NCBI GenBank assembly: GCA_964615365.1
Contig: CAZTOU010000014.1
Coordinates: forward strand, 48,555-112,554
Length of the DNA: 64,000 nucleotides
Origin: CAVXZE01 sp964615365
GTDB lineage: Bacteria; Myxococcota_A; UBA9160; UBA6930
Reading direction: 5' to 3'
Of this stretch, positions 27,209-37,364 are shown one piece after another. How positions within the stretch are numbered: position 1 is the stretch's first letter; each line of letters starts with the position of its first letter. The notes beneath the pieces were generated by a model. It saw nothing but the letters and a program-made list of their open reading frames with translations, was not told where the DNA came from and did not search any database. The position numbers were made by a program, and so were the translations under genes.

Positions 27209-28287
27209 ACGGTAGGACTCCCGGCCTTCTTCCTACTCTCGTAGAGAAGGTCGACGAACGTCTCGATCCGCGTGACGATGCCCACGTGGGAGGTGTGCTC
27301 ATCGAACGAGCAATGGAGAATCGGTAAGCGATAGTCCTCGCTGATCTTGCTCATCACGGGCTTGATGCTCACCTCTGGCATGCATCCCGTCGGGTAGATG
27401 TGAACGGCGCCGTCGTAGCCCTCCTGGGCACAGTAGATCGTGTTGGAGATCGTCTCGATGGCGTGCCCGCCAACGAGGGACTTCAGGTACGGGCGTGCGA
27501 CCTTCAGCCGCCCTCTACGGGAGTGTCTGCTGGAGAACTCGAGGTGAAAGATCTTCTTGGCCTCCAACCCGAGCAAGAAGAAGTTGTGAACCTGCACGCC
27601 CAGGGTGCCGAGAATGTCTTCCACGTTGTGATTGAGGTACTTGTCGCGGAGCACCGTCGCCTCTCCAACGAGTGCGACCTTCAGGGGCTCACGGCCATCT
27701 TCGACGGGGATGGCGCGAAACCGCTCGGGAATCGCTTTGCGAAGCGCCCGGATCTCCCGAACCGTTTTCGCGTCCTCGAGCTCCTTCAGGCACGCGTTCA
27801 TCAGCCTGGTGGTATCCCCCGGGCGGAGCTCCAGCGCCCGGGTGCGCCACGCCTGCAATTCCAGGCTGTCGACCGCCTTGATCTTGAGCGCTGTCCTGGC
27901 TGCGCCGGCCAAGACGGTGCGGAGAGATGGATCGAAGTATCTGATGAGGAGAGGCTTCTTGAGGCCATCGTAGCCGAGCGTGAAGATGTGCATCCTCACG
28001 TTCATGCGATCCAAGATCTTCTGCTGGAGGTCGCGGTAGTAACGAAGGCGGCAGGGACCAACGCTGTTCACCATGACCGCGTATTCGACGCCTTCCTGCG
28101 CGGCCTTCAGGAAATGTCCCAGGTTCGCCTTGAAGGGCAGGCAGGTCGATTCCGGAGCTGCTTCGACGCCGAGGCGGGTCGTCTCGGGAGTGCTCATGCT
28201 GCACCAGGGCTCGGCGCCCAGGCACTCCACACTCGCGGCGAGCGGAATGGTGTAGTTGCCGAAATTGGGTACGGCGACTCGGGTCAT
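27175..28287 (-). CDS. HgdB-like 2-hydroxyacyl-CoA dehydratase D-component family
   Basis: The 370-residue protein matches the acyl-CoA dehydratase-activase-related family fused in other bacteria to BcrA ATPase domains. Features: VAVPNFGNYTIPLAA, ESTCLPFKANLGHFL, NSVGPCRLRYY, YPTGCMPEVSIKPVM and the C-terminal FDEHTSHVGIVTRIETFVDL. Conserved cysteines could hold an Fe-S cluster. ATG 28287 overlaps the preceding stop by ATGA; the longer frame upstream shows no homology. The role is reductive activation or reduction chemistry; the true substrate is not known. Confidence 0.8.
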   Translation of the reverse strand: MTRVAVPNFGNYTIPLAASVECLGAEPWCSMSTPETTRLGVEAAPESTCLPFKANLGHFLKAAQEGVEYAVMVNSVGPCRLRYYRDLQQKILDRMNVRMHIFTLGYDGLKKPLLIRYFDPSLRTVLAGAARTALKIKAVDSLELQAWRTRALELRPGDTTRLMNACLKELEDAKTVREIRALRKAIPERFRAIPVEDGREPLKVALVGEATVLRDKYLNHNVEDILGTLGVQVHNFFLLGLEAKKIFHLEFSSRHSRRGRLKVARPYLKSLVGGHAIETISNTIYCAQEGYDGAVHIYPTGCMPEVSIKPVMSKISEDYRLPILHCSFDEHTSHVGIVTRIETFVDLLYESRKKAGSPTVCRTSAISESM

Positions 28288-29189
28288 TCTCGGATCGAGT
28301 CGACGAAGGCCTCCAACCGGGTGTCGATTCCCCCGAGAGAGGTGTGCTCGTCGAACATGAGGATCATGTACGGGATTCGCTTGTCCATGGCCACGCTTCT
28401 GAAATGGTCGAGAAGCATCGAATCGCAACCGCAGTTGAACGTGCTGAGCTGGATGACGCCCGCGTACTCACCCGGCTCGACCGACTCCAGCTCATGATAC
28501 ATCCGACTCATGGTATCCCATTTCACCAGGCTGTCGGGGACCTCCGCATCGGCGAAAGTCCCCGGTTCGGGGTTCACTCCCAGCTTCCGGAGCGTTCCGA
28601 AAACCCTGCCGGAGATGAAGCCATCGCCCAGCGTGTAGGGATGCCCCAGGATCAGATAACGGTCCCCGGAAGGCTTCCTTTCGCTAGTGTGGCGCTTTCT
28701 AATCCGCGTTCGTTCCACTGCTTCAGAGGCGATCGAACGAGCCGTTCTCCTGTTCGCCCCGAGACTCCTGGCCAGCGCCACAAGAGTATCCGCGAGCGAC
28801 TTCTTGCGCTGATCGATGTCCACCGTCAGGATCTCGATTTCGAGCTCGATGGCCGCCACGTCGGGGAGCGCTGCCAGCTTCGGACAGGAAATGCGTCCGT
28901 CGAGCGTGGAGAGCACCCGGGGTATGAAGACCCGGTCCACCTTCTCTGCCAGCTCGTGAAGATGGGATTGAAACAGCTTCACGGGGAGGCAGTGCTCGGT
29001 CTCGGCGACTCTCCCAGCACGCTCCACGGTCTTGCGGCTCGTCGGAGCGGAAACGACCGGAACGAACCCGAGAGAGGAGAAGAAGTACTCCCAGAGCCCG
29101 GGATGATAGAAGAAGCAGAGGGCTCGAGGGATACCGATCTCGCCCGGCTCGCCGCGGGTGGCCTTGCTTCTGGTCCTTCCCCAGATCAT
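28284..29189 (-). CDS. DUF2229-type acyl-CoA dehydratase activase-related protein
   Basis: The 301-residue product resembles the CoA-substrate-specific DUF2229 segment: IGIPRALCFFYHPGLWEYFF, FVPVVSAPTSRKTVERAG, AETEHCLPVKLFQSHLHEL, and a C-terminal CGCDSMLLDHF plus MFDEHTSLGGIDTRLEAFVD. The FDEHTS tail is shared with the downstream HgdB-like protein, suggesting relationship. Start ATG 29189 chosen; a TTG at 29216 would extend it by nine residues, adjacent to the radical SAM stop. It is the first of three overlapping genes usually fused in one giant protein. Confidence 0.75.
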   Translation of the reverse strand: MIWGRTRSKATRGEPGEIGIPRALCFFYHPGLWEYFFSSLGFVPVVSAPTSRKTVERAGRVAETEHCLPVKLFQSHLHELAEKVDRVFIPRVLSTLDGRISCPKLAALPDVAAIELEIEILTVDIDQRKKSLADTLVALARSLGANRRTARSIASEAVERTRIRKRHTSERKPSGDRYLILGHPYTLGDGFISGRVFGTLRKLGVNPEPGTFADAEVPDSLVKWDTMSRMYHELESVEPGEYAGVIQLSTFNCGCDSMLLDHFRSVAMDKRIPYMILMFDEHTSLGGIDTRLEAFVDSIRE

Positions 29190-29216
29190 CGCATTGTCTT
29201 CGGATGGCCGCGCCAA

Positions 29217-30773
29217 TCAGCGGGCGGGGTGAGTCCGCGGCTTGGTGACGAAGTCGCGGAAGTGACGGTACTGGGCGAGCAGGGTGAACATGCGGATCCG
29301 CGTTCCCCGATCGAGGTCACGCGCCCGGGCAATGTTGCGGCAGAAGAGCCGGCGCACCGCTCCCTCACTGCGGAAGAGGAACTTGCCGAGCACCCGGAGC
29401 ATCATCCACACCTCGCGCAAGTTCGCCTTGTTGTTCGGGTAGCCCTCCTCGCCGTGGTATTCCACCGTGGCCAGCCAGCGCTGCAAGCGTTGGTCGAACA
29501 GCTCCGGATCGTAGATTCGCGCGAACAGCTCCCAGTAACCCCGGATGAGCTCGTCGCGGGTCATCTGCTTGGGCACGATGTTGGTCTCGAGCTGCCACTC
29601 ACCGGAGAAGTCACTCTCCACCAGTCGGCCCTCTCTCGACAACCGCTCGTAGAGGGGCGTGTGCCGCGGCGCGTTGAGCAGGCTGATGCCGACGATGGGA
29701 CTGTCCGTGTCGTGGATGAATGAGTAGATCTCATCGAACACGGTCGGATCGTCGCCGTCGAAACCCATGATCAGGCCCAGGAAGGGCACGATGCCGAAGC
29801 GAGATATGGCTCGCAGTCGTTCGTCGAGCGGCCGATCCAGGTTGTGGGCCTTGTGTACCTCCTCGAGACAGTTCCGCCGGGGGGTCTCCACGCCCACGAA
29901 GAGCACGGTGAAACGAGCGTTCGCGAGCAGTCGCAGCAACTCCTCGTCATCGGCGACCTGGACCGTGATCTGCGTCGAGAATTGGAGCGGGCGGGGTTGG
30001 GCTCTGTTCCACTCCACGAGCTCGGTGAGCAGCCTCCTGGTGAACGCCTTGTTGCCCAGGAAGTTGTCGTCCGAAAAGAACACCGCGTTGGCGCCCAGGG
30101 CATGGGCGGCCTTGATCTCGTCGAGGACCTGGCGGACCGGCTTGACCCGCGGTTTCCTCCCCAGGTACTGAATCACGTCACAGAAATCGCACCGGTTGGG
30201 GCAACCGCGGGTGGTCTGGACCGGGATGCTCAAGTAGTCCTTGGACTCGATCAGCGACCAGTCGGGCCCGGGGCTGTCCTCGAGGTCGATGAAGGCGTCC
30301 TGTTTGTAGACCGGCTGGGCCGCACCGGCGAACCAGTCTCTGAGAAACCGTGGCCAGGTGTGCTCGGCCTCTCCGATGAAGTGATGGTCAGCCAGACCCA
30401 GGCAGCGATCGGGCTGCAGCGTGGCGTAGGTTCCGCCCAGGGCCACCGGAATGCCGCGCTCCCGAAACGCCCTGCAGAGCTCGACGATTCGAGGCGCATG
30501 GAGTGTCGCACCGGTGATCGCCACCAGGTCGCAGGGCAGGTCCAGATCGATCGCGGAGACGTTCTCGTCGCCGAGCACGTATTCCACGCCCACGTCGGAG
30601 GGAGTCAGCGCGATCAAAGTGGCCAGCGCCGAGTTGGGAACGAAGGTCTTCGCTCCCAACAGGTCGACCGTCCCCTGCAGCGACCAGAAGCTCTCCGGGT
30701 GACGCGGCGCCACCAGATAGACGCGGCGGTAGTGCTCGGCGAGGCCGCAGCGCTTTACCTTCGGCGGCGGCAT
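29217..30773 (-). CDS. B12-binding-domain radical SAM protein
   Basis: This protein of 518 residues has an N-terminal cobalamin-binding-like domain (about 1-150: VYLVAPRHPESFWSLQG, LVAITGATLHAPRIVEL, PVALGGTYATL), a radical SAM core with GCPNRCDFCDVIQYLG, and a C-terminal extension like DUF4070. Relatives include methyltransferases acting on unactivated carbons and hopanoid-modifying enzymes; the specific reaction cannot be read. ATG 30773. The dehydratase-like genes follow within 30 bases, and the PerR promoter region is upstream on the other side. Confidence 0.87.
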   Translation of the reverse strand: MPPPKVKRCGLAEHYRRVYLVAPRHPESFWSLQGTVDLLGAKTFVPNSALATLIALTPSDVGVEYVLGDENVSAIDLDLPCDLVAITGATLHAPRIVELCRAFRERGIPVALGGTYATLQPDRCLGLADHHFIGEAEHTWPRFLRDWFAGAAQPVYKQDAFIDLEDSPGPDWSLIESKDYLSIPVQTTRGCPNRCDFCDVIQYLGRKPRVKPVRQVLDEIKAAHALGANAVFFSDDNFLGNKAFTRRLLTELVEWNRAQPRPLQFSTQITVQVADDEELLRLLANARFTVLFVGVETPRRNCLEEVHKAHNLDRPLDERLRAISRFGIVPFLGLIMGFDGDDPTVFDEIYSFIHDTDSPIVGISLLNAPRHTPLYERLSREGRLVESDFSGEWQLETNIVPKQMTRDELIRGYWELFARIYDPELFDQRLQRWLATVEYHGEEGYPNNKANLREVWMMLRVLGKFLFRSEGAVRRLFCRNIARARDLDRGTRIRMFTLLAQYRHFRDFVTKPRTHPAR

Positions 30774-30895
30774 CTCAATGGAGATTCCGCATTCGGCTTT
30801 CTCGTCATCTCCAGGCTCGAGCTTCCGATCGATACTACCACTGCCGCCTCTCAGAAATCATCCGCAGCTCCCCTGGCGGTCGAGGGGGCCATTGT

Positions 30896-30927
30896 TGATA
30901 ATGATTATCAGTTGAGATATTATCTCA
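30896..30927. promoter_or_regulatory. Tandem 7-1-7 Fur/PerR boxes
   Basis: TGATAATGATTATCA (30896-30910) and TGAGATATTATCTCA (30913-30927) are each perfect 7-1-7 palindromes, the standard Fur/PerR box, with centres 17 bases apart. They lie just upstream of the Fur-family gene and between it and the divergent radical SAM gene, so could control both directions. Confidence 0.85.
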
Positions 30928-30943
30928 TTCTCAGGGGATGGCC

Positions 30944-31411
30944 ATGAAGATCGGAGCGCGAGAAAGTCAGGATCGCCTCGAGCAGCTCGAGGAGCTGTGT
31001 CGGGAAGCGGGCATCCCTTGCACGATCCAGCGGCGCGCGCTGCTCGAAGCCGTCCTGGATCGCGATGACCACCCCACCGTCAACCAGGTGTTCGAGGCGG
31101 TGCGTCTCCGAAACCCGCGGATCTCCCGGGCCACCGTCCACCGAAACCTGGAAACCCTGAGCGAGATGGGCGTGATCACGAAGACCTGCCACCCGGGTGG
31201 GGTGGCCCGCTACGACGCTCGCGTCGACATCCACCACCATCTGGTCTGTCTGCGCTGCAACAGCATCGTCGACATCGACGACGAGGATCTGAACTCGCTC
31301 ACGATTCCCGACACCTCGGCGTTCGGCTTCGAAGTGTCGGACTTCCGGGTCCAGCTTCGCGGCGTCTGCCGCGAATGTCGCAAGAAAGGTCCCAACACGA
31401 ATAGGAACTAG
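30944..31411 (+). CDS. perR: Fur-family regulator, PerR-like
   Basis: This 155-residue protein has the winged-helix domain (RRALLEAVLDRDDHPTVNQV; ISRATVHRNLETL) and the metal-sensing half with two C-x-x-C zinc motifs (CLRC, CREC). The sensing-site region reads RYDARVDIHHHLVC then SIVDIDD; the Asp in 'IVDI' is the PerR choice, where Fur has Glu. PerR senses peroxide by metal-catalysed His oxidation. AGGGG at 30933-30937 is ideally spaced for ATG 30944 and too near ATG 30938. It lies directly ahead of katG, its expected target. Confidence 0.85.
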   Translation: MKIGARESQDRLEQLEELCREAGIPCTIQRRALLEAVLDRDDHPTVNQVFEAVRLRNPRISRATVHRNLETLSEMGVITKTCHPGGVARYDARVDIHHHLVCLRCNSIVDIDDEDLNSLTIPDTSAFGFEVSDFRVQLRGVCRECRKKGPNTNRN

Positions 31412-31447
31412 TGGGATCGTCATTCGCATACGGAGGAGGCAACTTCA

Positions 31448-33673
<2,226 letters not shown>

Positions 33674-33693
33674 TCCCAAGGGAAGAAGGTGTC

Positions 33694-33728
33694 GAGCGCC
33701 CCGGGTCTGCCGAAGGCCCGGGGCGCTC
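33694..33728 (+). terminator. Strong hairpin after katG
   Basis: GAGCGCCCCGGG (33694-33705) pairs perfectly with CCCGGGGCGCTC (33717-33728) across an 11-base loop. It lies 20 bases after the katG stop and just before the convergent next gene. No T-tract follows, so it may block 3' exonucleases as much as terminate. Confidence 0.6.
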
Positions 33729-33743
33729 CGACAACGGCCACAT

Positions 33744-34583
33744 CTAGCGCGTCTGCAAGCTTCCCAGGAGTCGCAGGAGCGCTTCGTCCGCCTCGTTCAG
33801 GTCGAGGCCACGCGTGGTCGCGAAATCGTCGCGCTGGATATCCATCCCGCCCCAGCCCACGACGAAGTCGGCCAGGTCCACCGGGTGGAGATCCACCTCC
33901 ACCCCCAGAATGGCGGCCGTGAGCTCGAGCCCCACGGCGTAGTAGTCGCGCATCTCCTGATACAAACGGTCGCCAGGATCATGGAGCCCGGCGATGCCGT
34001 CGCTGGTGGCGCGCACTCCAGACGTCCCCACCAGCTCCCCCGACCAGGCCAAACCTCCAAGGGCAAGCACCGTGAGCTCGCTGGACCCCTGCAGCTTGGC
34101 GCCTAGAGAGCGGTGGTCGTGCCAGCCAATCCCACTCACCGTCCGCATTCCTGCACCGGCCTGCAGGGCCCGGGTCAGGTGCAGATTCGCGTGCGCTCCC
34201 CAGCCGAAGTGGAGGTCGAACGACACCACGTCGAGGAGATCCAGCATGCGATCGGGCAGGTACAGCAGGGTCCTCGCGAAGAGGGAGCGCTCGACCGATG
34301 GCCGCTGGGCCACGTTCGAGCCGAGGCGCGGCCTGTCTTTCCAGCCGATCGAGGGCGAGACGATCCTGGCCTTCAGCGCCTGCGCGGGGGGGTAGACCGG
34401 ATCCACCCGCTGAACCGCCCCGAGAAGAATCAAGGCCTCGGTGTCGCGACCGGCGGCATGATGGGCCCGGGCCGCCGCGACGCCGCGGTCGAGCGTGGCG
34501 TCGAGCTCCTCCGGCGTCGGCGGAGCGATCGCGCAGGCGAGGCCCAGCCAGGCGATCCCAAGCAGGTAAGCGGGGCTTCGCAT
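33744..34583 (-). CDS. Exported protein of unknown function
   Basis: This 279-residue protein has a hydrophobic N-terminal leader (MRSPAYLLGIAWLGLACAIA) that could be a signal peptide or a poor lipoprotein signal with Cys17. A TPR-like helical stretch follows (DATLDRGVAAARAHHAAGRD, ALILLGAVQRVDPVYPPA), then a domain with DVVSFDLHFGWGAHANLHLT, GIGWHDHRSLGAKLQG, and DLADFVVGWGGMDIQRDDFA. The latter resembles proteins of the DUF-type 'YkvP-like' outer-membrane beta families in deltaproteobacteria, but I cannot name it. ATG 34583 is chosen for the leader. It converges on katG. Confidence 0.6.
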   Translation of the reverse strand: MRSPAYLLGIAWLGLACAIAPPTPEELDATLDRGVAAARAHHAAGRDTEALILLGAVQRVDPVYPPAQALKARIVSPSIGWKDRPRLGSNVAQRPSVERSLFARTLLYLPDRMLDLLDVVSFDLHFGWGAHANLHLTRALQAGAGMRTVSGIGWHDHRSLGAKLQGSSELTVLALGGLAWSGELVGTSGVRATSDGIAGLHDPGDRLYQEMRDYYAVGLELTAAILGVEVDLHPVDLADFVVGWGGMDIQRDDFATTRGLDLNEADEALLRLLGSLQTR

Positions 34584-34734
34584 CAGGGCACTCCCTCTGG
34601 CAGAGAACCAAAGCACTGCGGCATCGTCACCGCCTGATCCGCATTGTAGACCGGTTCGGCGAGAACCAGCTTCTCCCCGGCGGGACAGCGCAGGGTGGAT
34701 CGACGTACTGACGAAAAGCAAATATCGTACGTAC

Positions 34735-34806
34735 ATGACCAAACGGCTCACGCGATCCGGGAACAGCCTGGCCCTGGTGATCGACCGGCCTCAGGCCCGC
34801 TTGTAG
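34735..34806 (+). pseudogene. Truncated AbrB/MazE-type antitoxin
   Basis: ATG 34735 begins a 23-residue product, MTKRLTRSGNSLALVIDRP then QARL and stop. This is the start of a swapped-hairpin AbrB antitoxin (typically followed by more than 40 further residues), cut off where it runs into the end of the TIR-like gene on the other strand. AT-rich sequence with TACGTAC (34727-34733) in front looks like the old antitoxin operator/promoter. No toxin gene follows. Confidence 0.55.
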
Positions 34807-35225
34807 CGCTCCGCAACTTCGCGGGGTTGGGCGTTCCGGAGCGTCGTGATGATCTGATCCTGCAGGATCTGCCACGTCCAGCTGTACATGCTGTCGTCGC
34901 GCTTGGATCCGGCTGGCCTGGTGCACATTCTGTCCCGCCGACCCCAGAGGAGGAAGTAGGGTTTCTCTTCCTCCTGGGCAATGCGGAGCTCGGCGCTCAC
35001 ACTCACCGATGAGGCAGTGTGTTCACCGCAGATCACGATGACCTCGTCTGCCTGGGCTATCTGGCGGCGCACCTTCTCGCCCCAGTGATCCGTCATCGTC
35101 GCGGCTTCGGATCGAGCCGAGATCTCGAATCCGGAGGACTGCCTGAGCGATTGCTCGAGAAGCAGATCGCGCAGGTCTTCGTCGTAATTCGGATCAAAGC
35201 TCAAGAAGATTCGGATGTTCGGCAT
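34791..35225 (-). CDS. TIR-like (MTH538/ThsB-type) domain protein, copy 1
   Basis: The 144-residue protein has the flavodoxin-like TIR pattern: RIFLSFDPNYDEDLRDLLLE, then HWGEKVRRQIAQADEVIVI, CGEHTASSVSVSAELRIAQE (Glu79 at the position of the usual catalytic/structural Glu), and a C-terminal YFLLWGRRDRMCTRP and MYSWTWQILQDQI motif. MTH538/DUF1863 TIR domains include ThsB of Thoeris, which makes a cyclic ADP-ribose signal. No ThsA or other effector is adjacent, so a defence role is only suggested. A paralogue lies at 41703-42203. ATG 35225. Confidence 0.75.
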   Translation of the reverse strand: MPNIRIFLSFDPNYDEDLRDLLLEQSLRQSSGFEISARSEAATMTDHWGEKVRRQIAQADEVIVICGEHTASSVSVSAELRIAQEEEKPYFLLWGRRDRMCTRPAGSKRDDSMYSWTWQILQDQIITTLRNAQPREVAERYKRA

Positions 35226-35322
35226 GGCCTGCCTGGAAGGCGCTCGCTACTCGCTGATTTCGGTGAAGATCGGGTGGAACTCGAACTCCTTCTCGGGTCC
35301 ATGAGGAATCCCGGCGGTCTGC

Positions 35323-35607
35323 CTAGTAGCGACCGCGGCTGCGGGAGCCGCCGCCCCCTTGGCGGTCCTCGGCCTCGTTGACTCGAATGCTTCGGCCCCC
35401 GAGATCGCTCCCGTCGAGAGCGCGGATCGCGTCGTCGGCTGCGCTTGCGTCATCCATCTCGACGAAGGCGAAGCCGCGCGGGCGACCGCTTTCTCGATCC
35501 GTGATGACGTTTACCGAGGTCACTTCTCCGTGGCGCTGGAAAACGGCACGAAGCTCGTCCTCCGTGGAAGAAAAGGGAATGTTTCCGATGTAGATCTTCT
35601 TGCTCAA
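35323..35607 (-). CDS. RNA-binding protein with one RRM domain
   Basis: This 94-residue protein is a single RNA recognition motif: RNP2 is IYIGNI at residues 5-10 and RNP1 is RGFAFVEM at about 44-51, with a short Gly/Arg/Ser tail (GGGGSRSRGRY). Stand-alone bacterial RRMs of this kind bind RNA and are often cold-induced. ATG 35607 has a weak purine stretch upstream. It is independent of the TIR-like gene, which starts 98 bases further on. Confidence 0.92.
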   Translation of the reverse strand: MSKKIYIGNIPFSSTEDELRAVFQRHGEVTSVNVITDRESGRPRGFAFVEMDDASAADDAIRALDGSDLGGRSIRVNEAEDRQGGGGSRSRGRY

Positions 35608-36038
35608 CTGGTAGTCCTCGCCGCGCCACGCTCTCGAGAAGGACGCGACCCACGCCGGGTCCCCGCCCGGTCATTCCGGATGCGGAAGCTCCGTCGCAAT
35701 ATACAACACCCGCCATACCACTGGTTCAACCAAGGGGCGGACGCGAAAGGCAGAATCGAAAGGGGATCAGAACAGGCGCATTAGGCCGGAAGCTGGGGCC
35801 CGTCGAAAGACCTCTCTTGACGCTTTATAGCGCAATCGAGAGCCGCCGCCATCGACCTGTGTCGAGGCGACAAGAGAATCGTCAGACATGCCGGAGTATC
35901 GATCATCGCCTGTGCTACGCTGACACTGCTTCGCAATCGACACTGCCCGGTCGCAGCGCAGCGCCCTCGTGGCCCGTGATTGAGTGGCTACCTATTCCGA
36001 GGCGCTCTCTGATCGTTTGGGGCACGAGGAGGACCGTC
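35608..36038. other. Intergenic region between RRM and FKBP genes
   Basis: This 431-base stretch contains divergent promoters. On the left strand TTGAAC and TTGTAT about 17 bases apart, around 35700-35730, are a weak promoter for the RRM gene. I see no RNA gene, and the open frame reaching upstream of the FKBP start has no family resemblance. Confidence 0.4.
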
Positions 36039-36599
36039 ATGGGGCGGCGGCTGTGCGTAGTCCGCACCTTTTTCCTGCCGAACTGCGTCTGGACCGCCCT
36101 CTTGCTGGGGCCGGTGTTGATGTGCCTGGCTGCAGGGGGAGTGCGCGCCGAGGAGTCCGAGAAGAAAGGGGACAACACAGTGATCGAAGCCGGCTCGACG
36201 GTGGGGATCGAGTACACCCTGTCCCTGGAAGACGGGGCGAAAGTGGACAGCAACGTCGGCGGTGAGATGCTGCGATTCGAGCAGGGCTCCGGCGGGATCA
36301 TCCCCGGCCTCGACAAGGAGCTGCCGGGCATGGAGGTCGGCGAGAGCAAGCAGGTGACGGTCACTCCCGAGGAGGGCTACGGCCCGGTGAACCCCGCTGC
36401 CTTCAACGAGGTTCCGGTCAGCGAGTTGCCGGAGGATGCCCGGGAGGTTGGGACTGACCTGATGAGCCGCGACGCAGAGGGCCGAACCCATCGCCTACGC
36501 GTGCACAAGATCGAGGGCGAGACGGCCACTCTCGACTTCAACCACCCGCTGGCGGGCAAGACGCTGATCTTCGACGTCAAGATTCTCGAGATCCAGTAG
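36039..36599 (+). CDS. Exported FKBP-type peptidyl-prolyl isomerase (SlyD-like)
   Basis: The 186-residue protein has a cleavable leader (hydrophobic LLLGPVLMCLAAGGVRA, cut near residue 36) and an FKBP domain with the inserted-flap layout of SlyD: VGIEYTLSLEDGAKVDSN, GGIIPGLDKELPGMEVGE, VTVTPEEGYGPVN, and the C-terminal DFNHPLAGKTLIFDVKILEI. It should speed proline isomerisation of exported proteins in the periplasm. ATG 36039 follows GAGGAGGACCGTC, which decides the start over upstream frames. The histidine-rich nickel tail of SlyD is absent. Confidence 0.9.
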   Translation: MGRRLCVVRTFFLPNCVWTALLLGPVLMCLAAGGVRAEESEKKGDNTVIEAGSTVGIEYTLSLEDGAKVDSNVGGEMLRFEQGSGGIIPGLDKELPGMEVGESKQVTVTPEEGYGPVNPAAFNEVPVSELPEDAREVGTDLMSRDAEGRTHRLRVHKIEGETATLDFNHPLAGKTLIFDVKILEIQ

Positions 36600-36630
36600 C
36601 GGCCCTCGCCCTGGGGGCCACCGACCAGTG

Positions 36631-37364
36631 ATGATGACGTCGATCCTCGCGTTGGTGGTCGTCTTCTTCACCGCCATCGCAGGCCTCTATGGGTACGCCC
36701 ACTATCACGGAAACAGGAAACCGGACAACTGCCCGGCCCGTTTCCTGAAGAACCGAGCGTCGCTCGGCGAGAACGCCAAGGTCGTCGTATGCATCGGCGA
36801 CAGCATCACGCACGGCACCGCTAGCTGCAATTGCGTGGACATACTGACGGAGCGACTCGGCAAGATGGGTTTCCATTTTGTCAACGCCGGCATCGACAGT
36901 GAGTTGTCCTACAACGTCTTACAGAGACCCGATGAGGTAATCGGATGCAATCCGGACTTCATCACCATACTGATCGGAACCAATGATTCGAACAAGTCAT
37001 TGACGGACGTGGCAGCACGGAAGGCAATTCGACAGATGCACCTTCCAGAGCGCCCGGGAGCCGAATGGTATCACTCGAACCTGTTCGAGATATGCAGGCC
37101 TTCCTGCTGGAACACCCAAGCTTCACGCGACTCTCATTTGAGCGCAGACAGCGTCTCAACAAGCTGGCGTTTGCCCGCCATTTCTTTCTGAAGAAGAGCT
37201 GGGATGACATCGCCGCGGAAAACGGCTTTCATCTTCTCACGGATTTCGTCCATTTGAGCTGCTGTGGCGCGGAGATGATTGCCGACTTGATCGAGAGTTT
37301 CGTCACGAACCAGGCCGGGGCAAGGACTATCGGGACGGCCACGTCGACTTCCCGGCCCCATTGA
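36631..37364 (+). pseudogene. Decayed SGNH/GDSL hydrolase
   Basis: An N-terminal signal-anchor and block I (CIGDSITHG), with block III ILIGTND, are in one frame to about 37065. The C-terminal block V (FHLLTDFVHLSCCGAEMIAD, supplying Asp and His) is in a second frame starting near 37065. A shift is required to join them, and sequence between blocks III and V is shorter than usual. The first frame otherwise ends at 37191. I infer a deletion or frameshift in an esterase/lipase-like gene. The 3' end overlaps the convergent ribokinase-DeoC gene by 38 bases. Confidence 0.7.
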
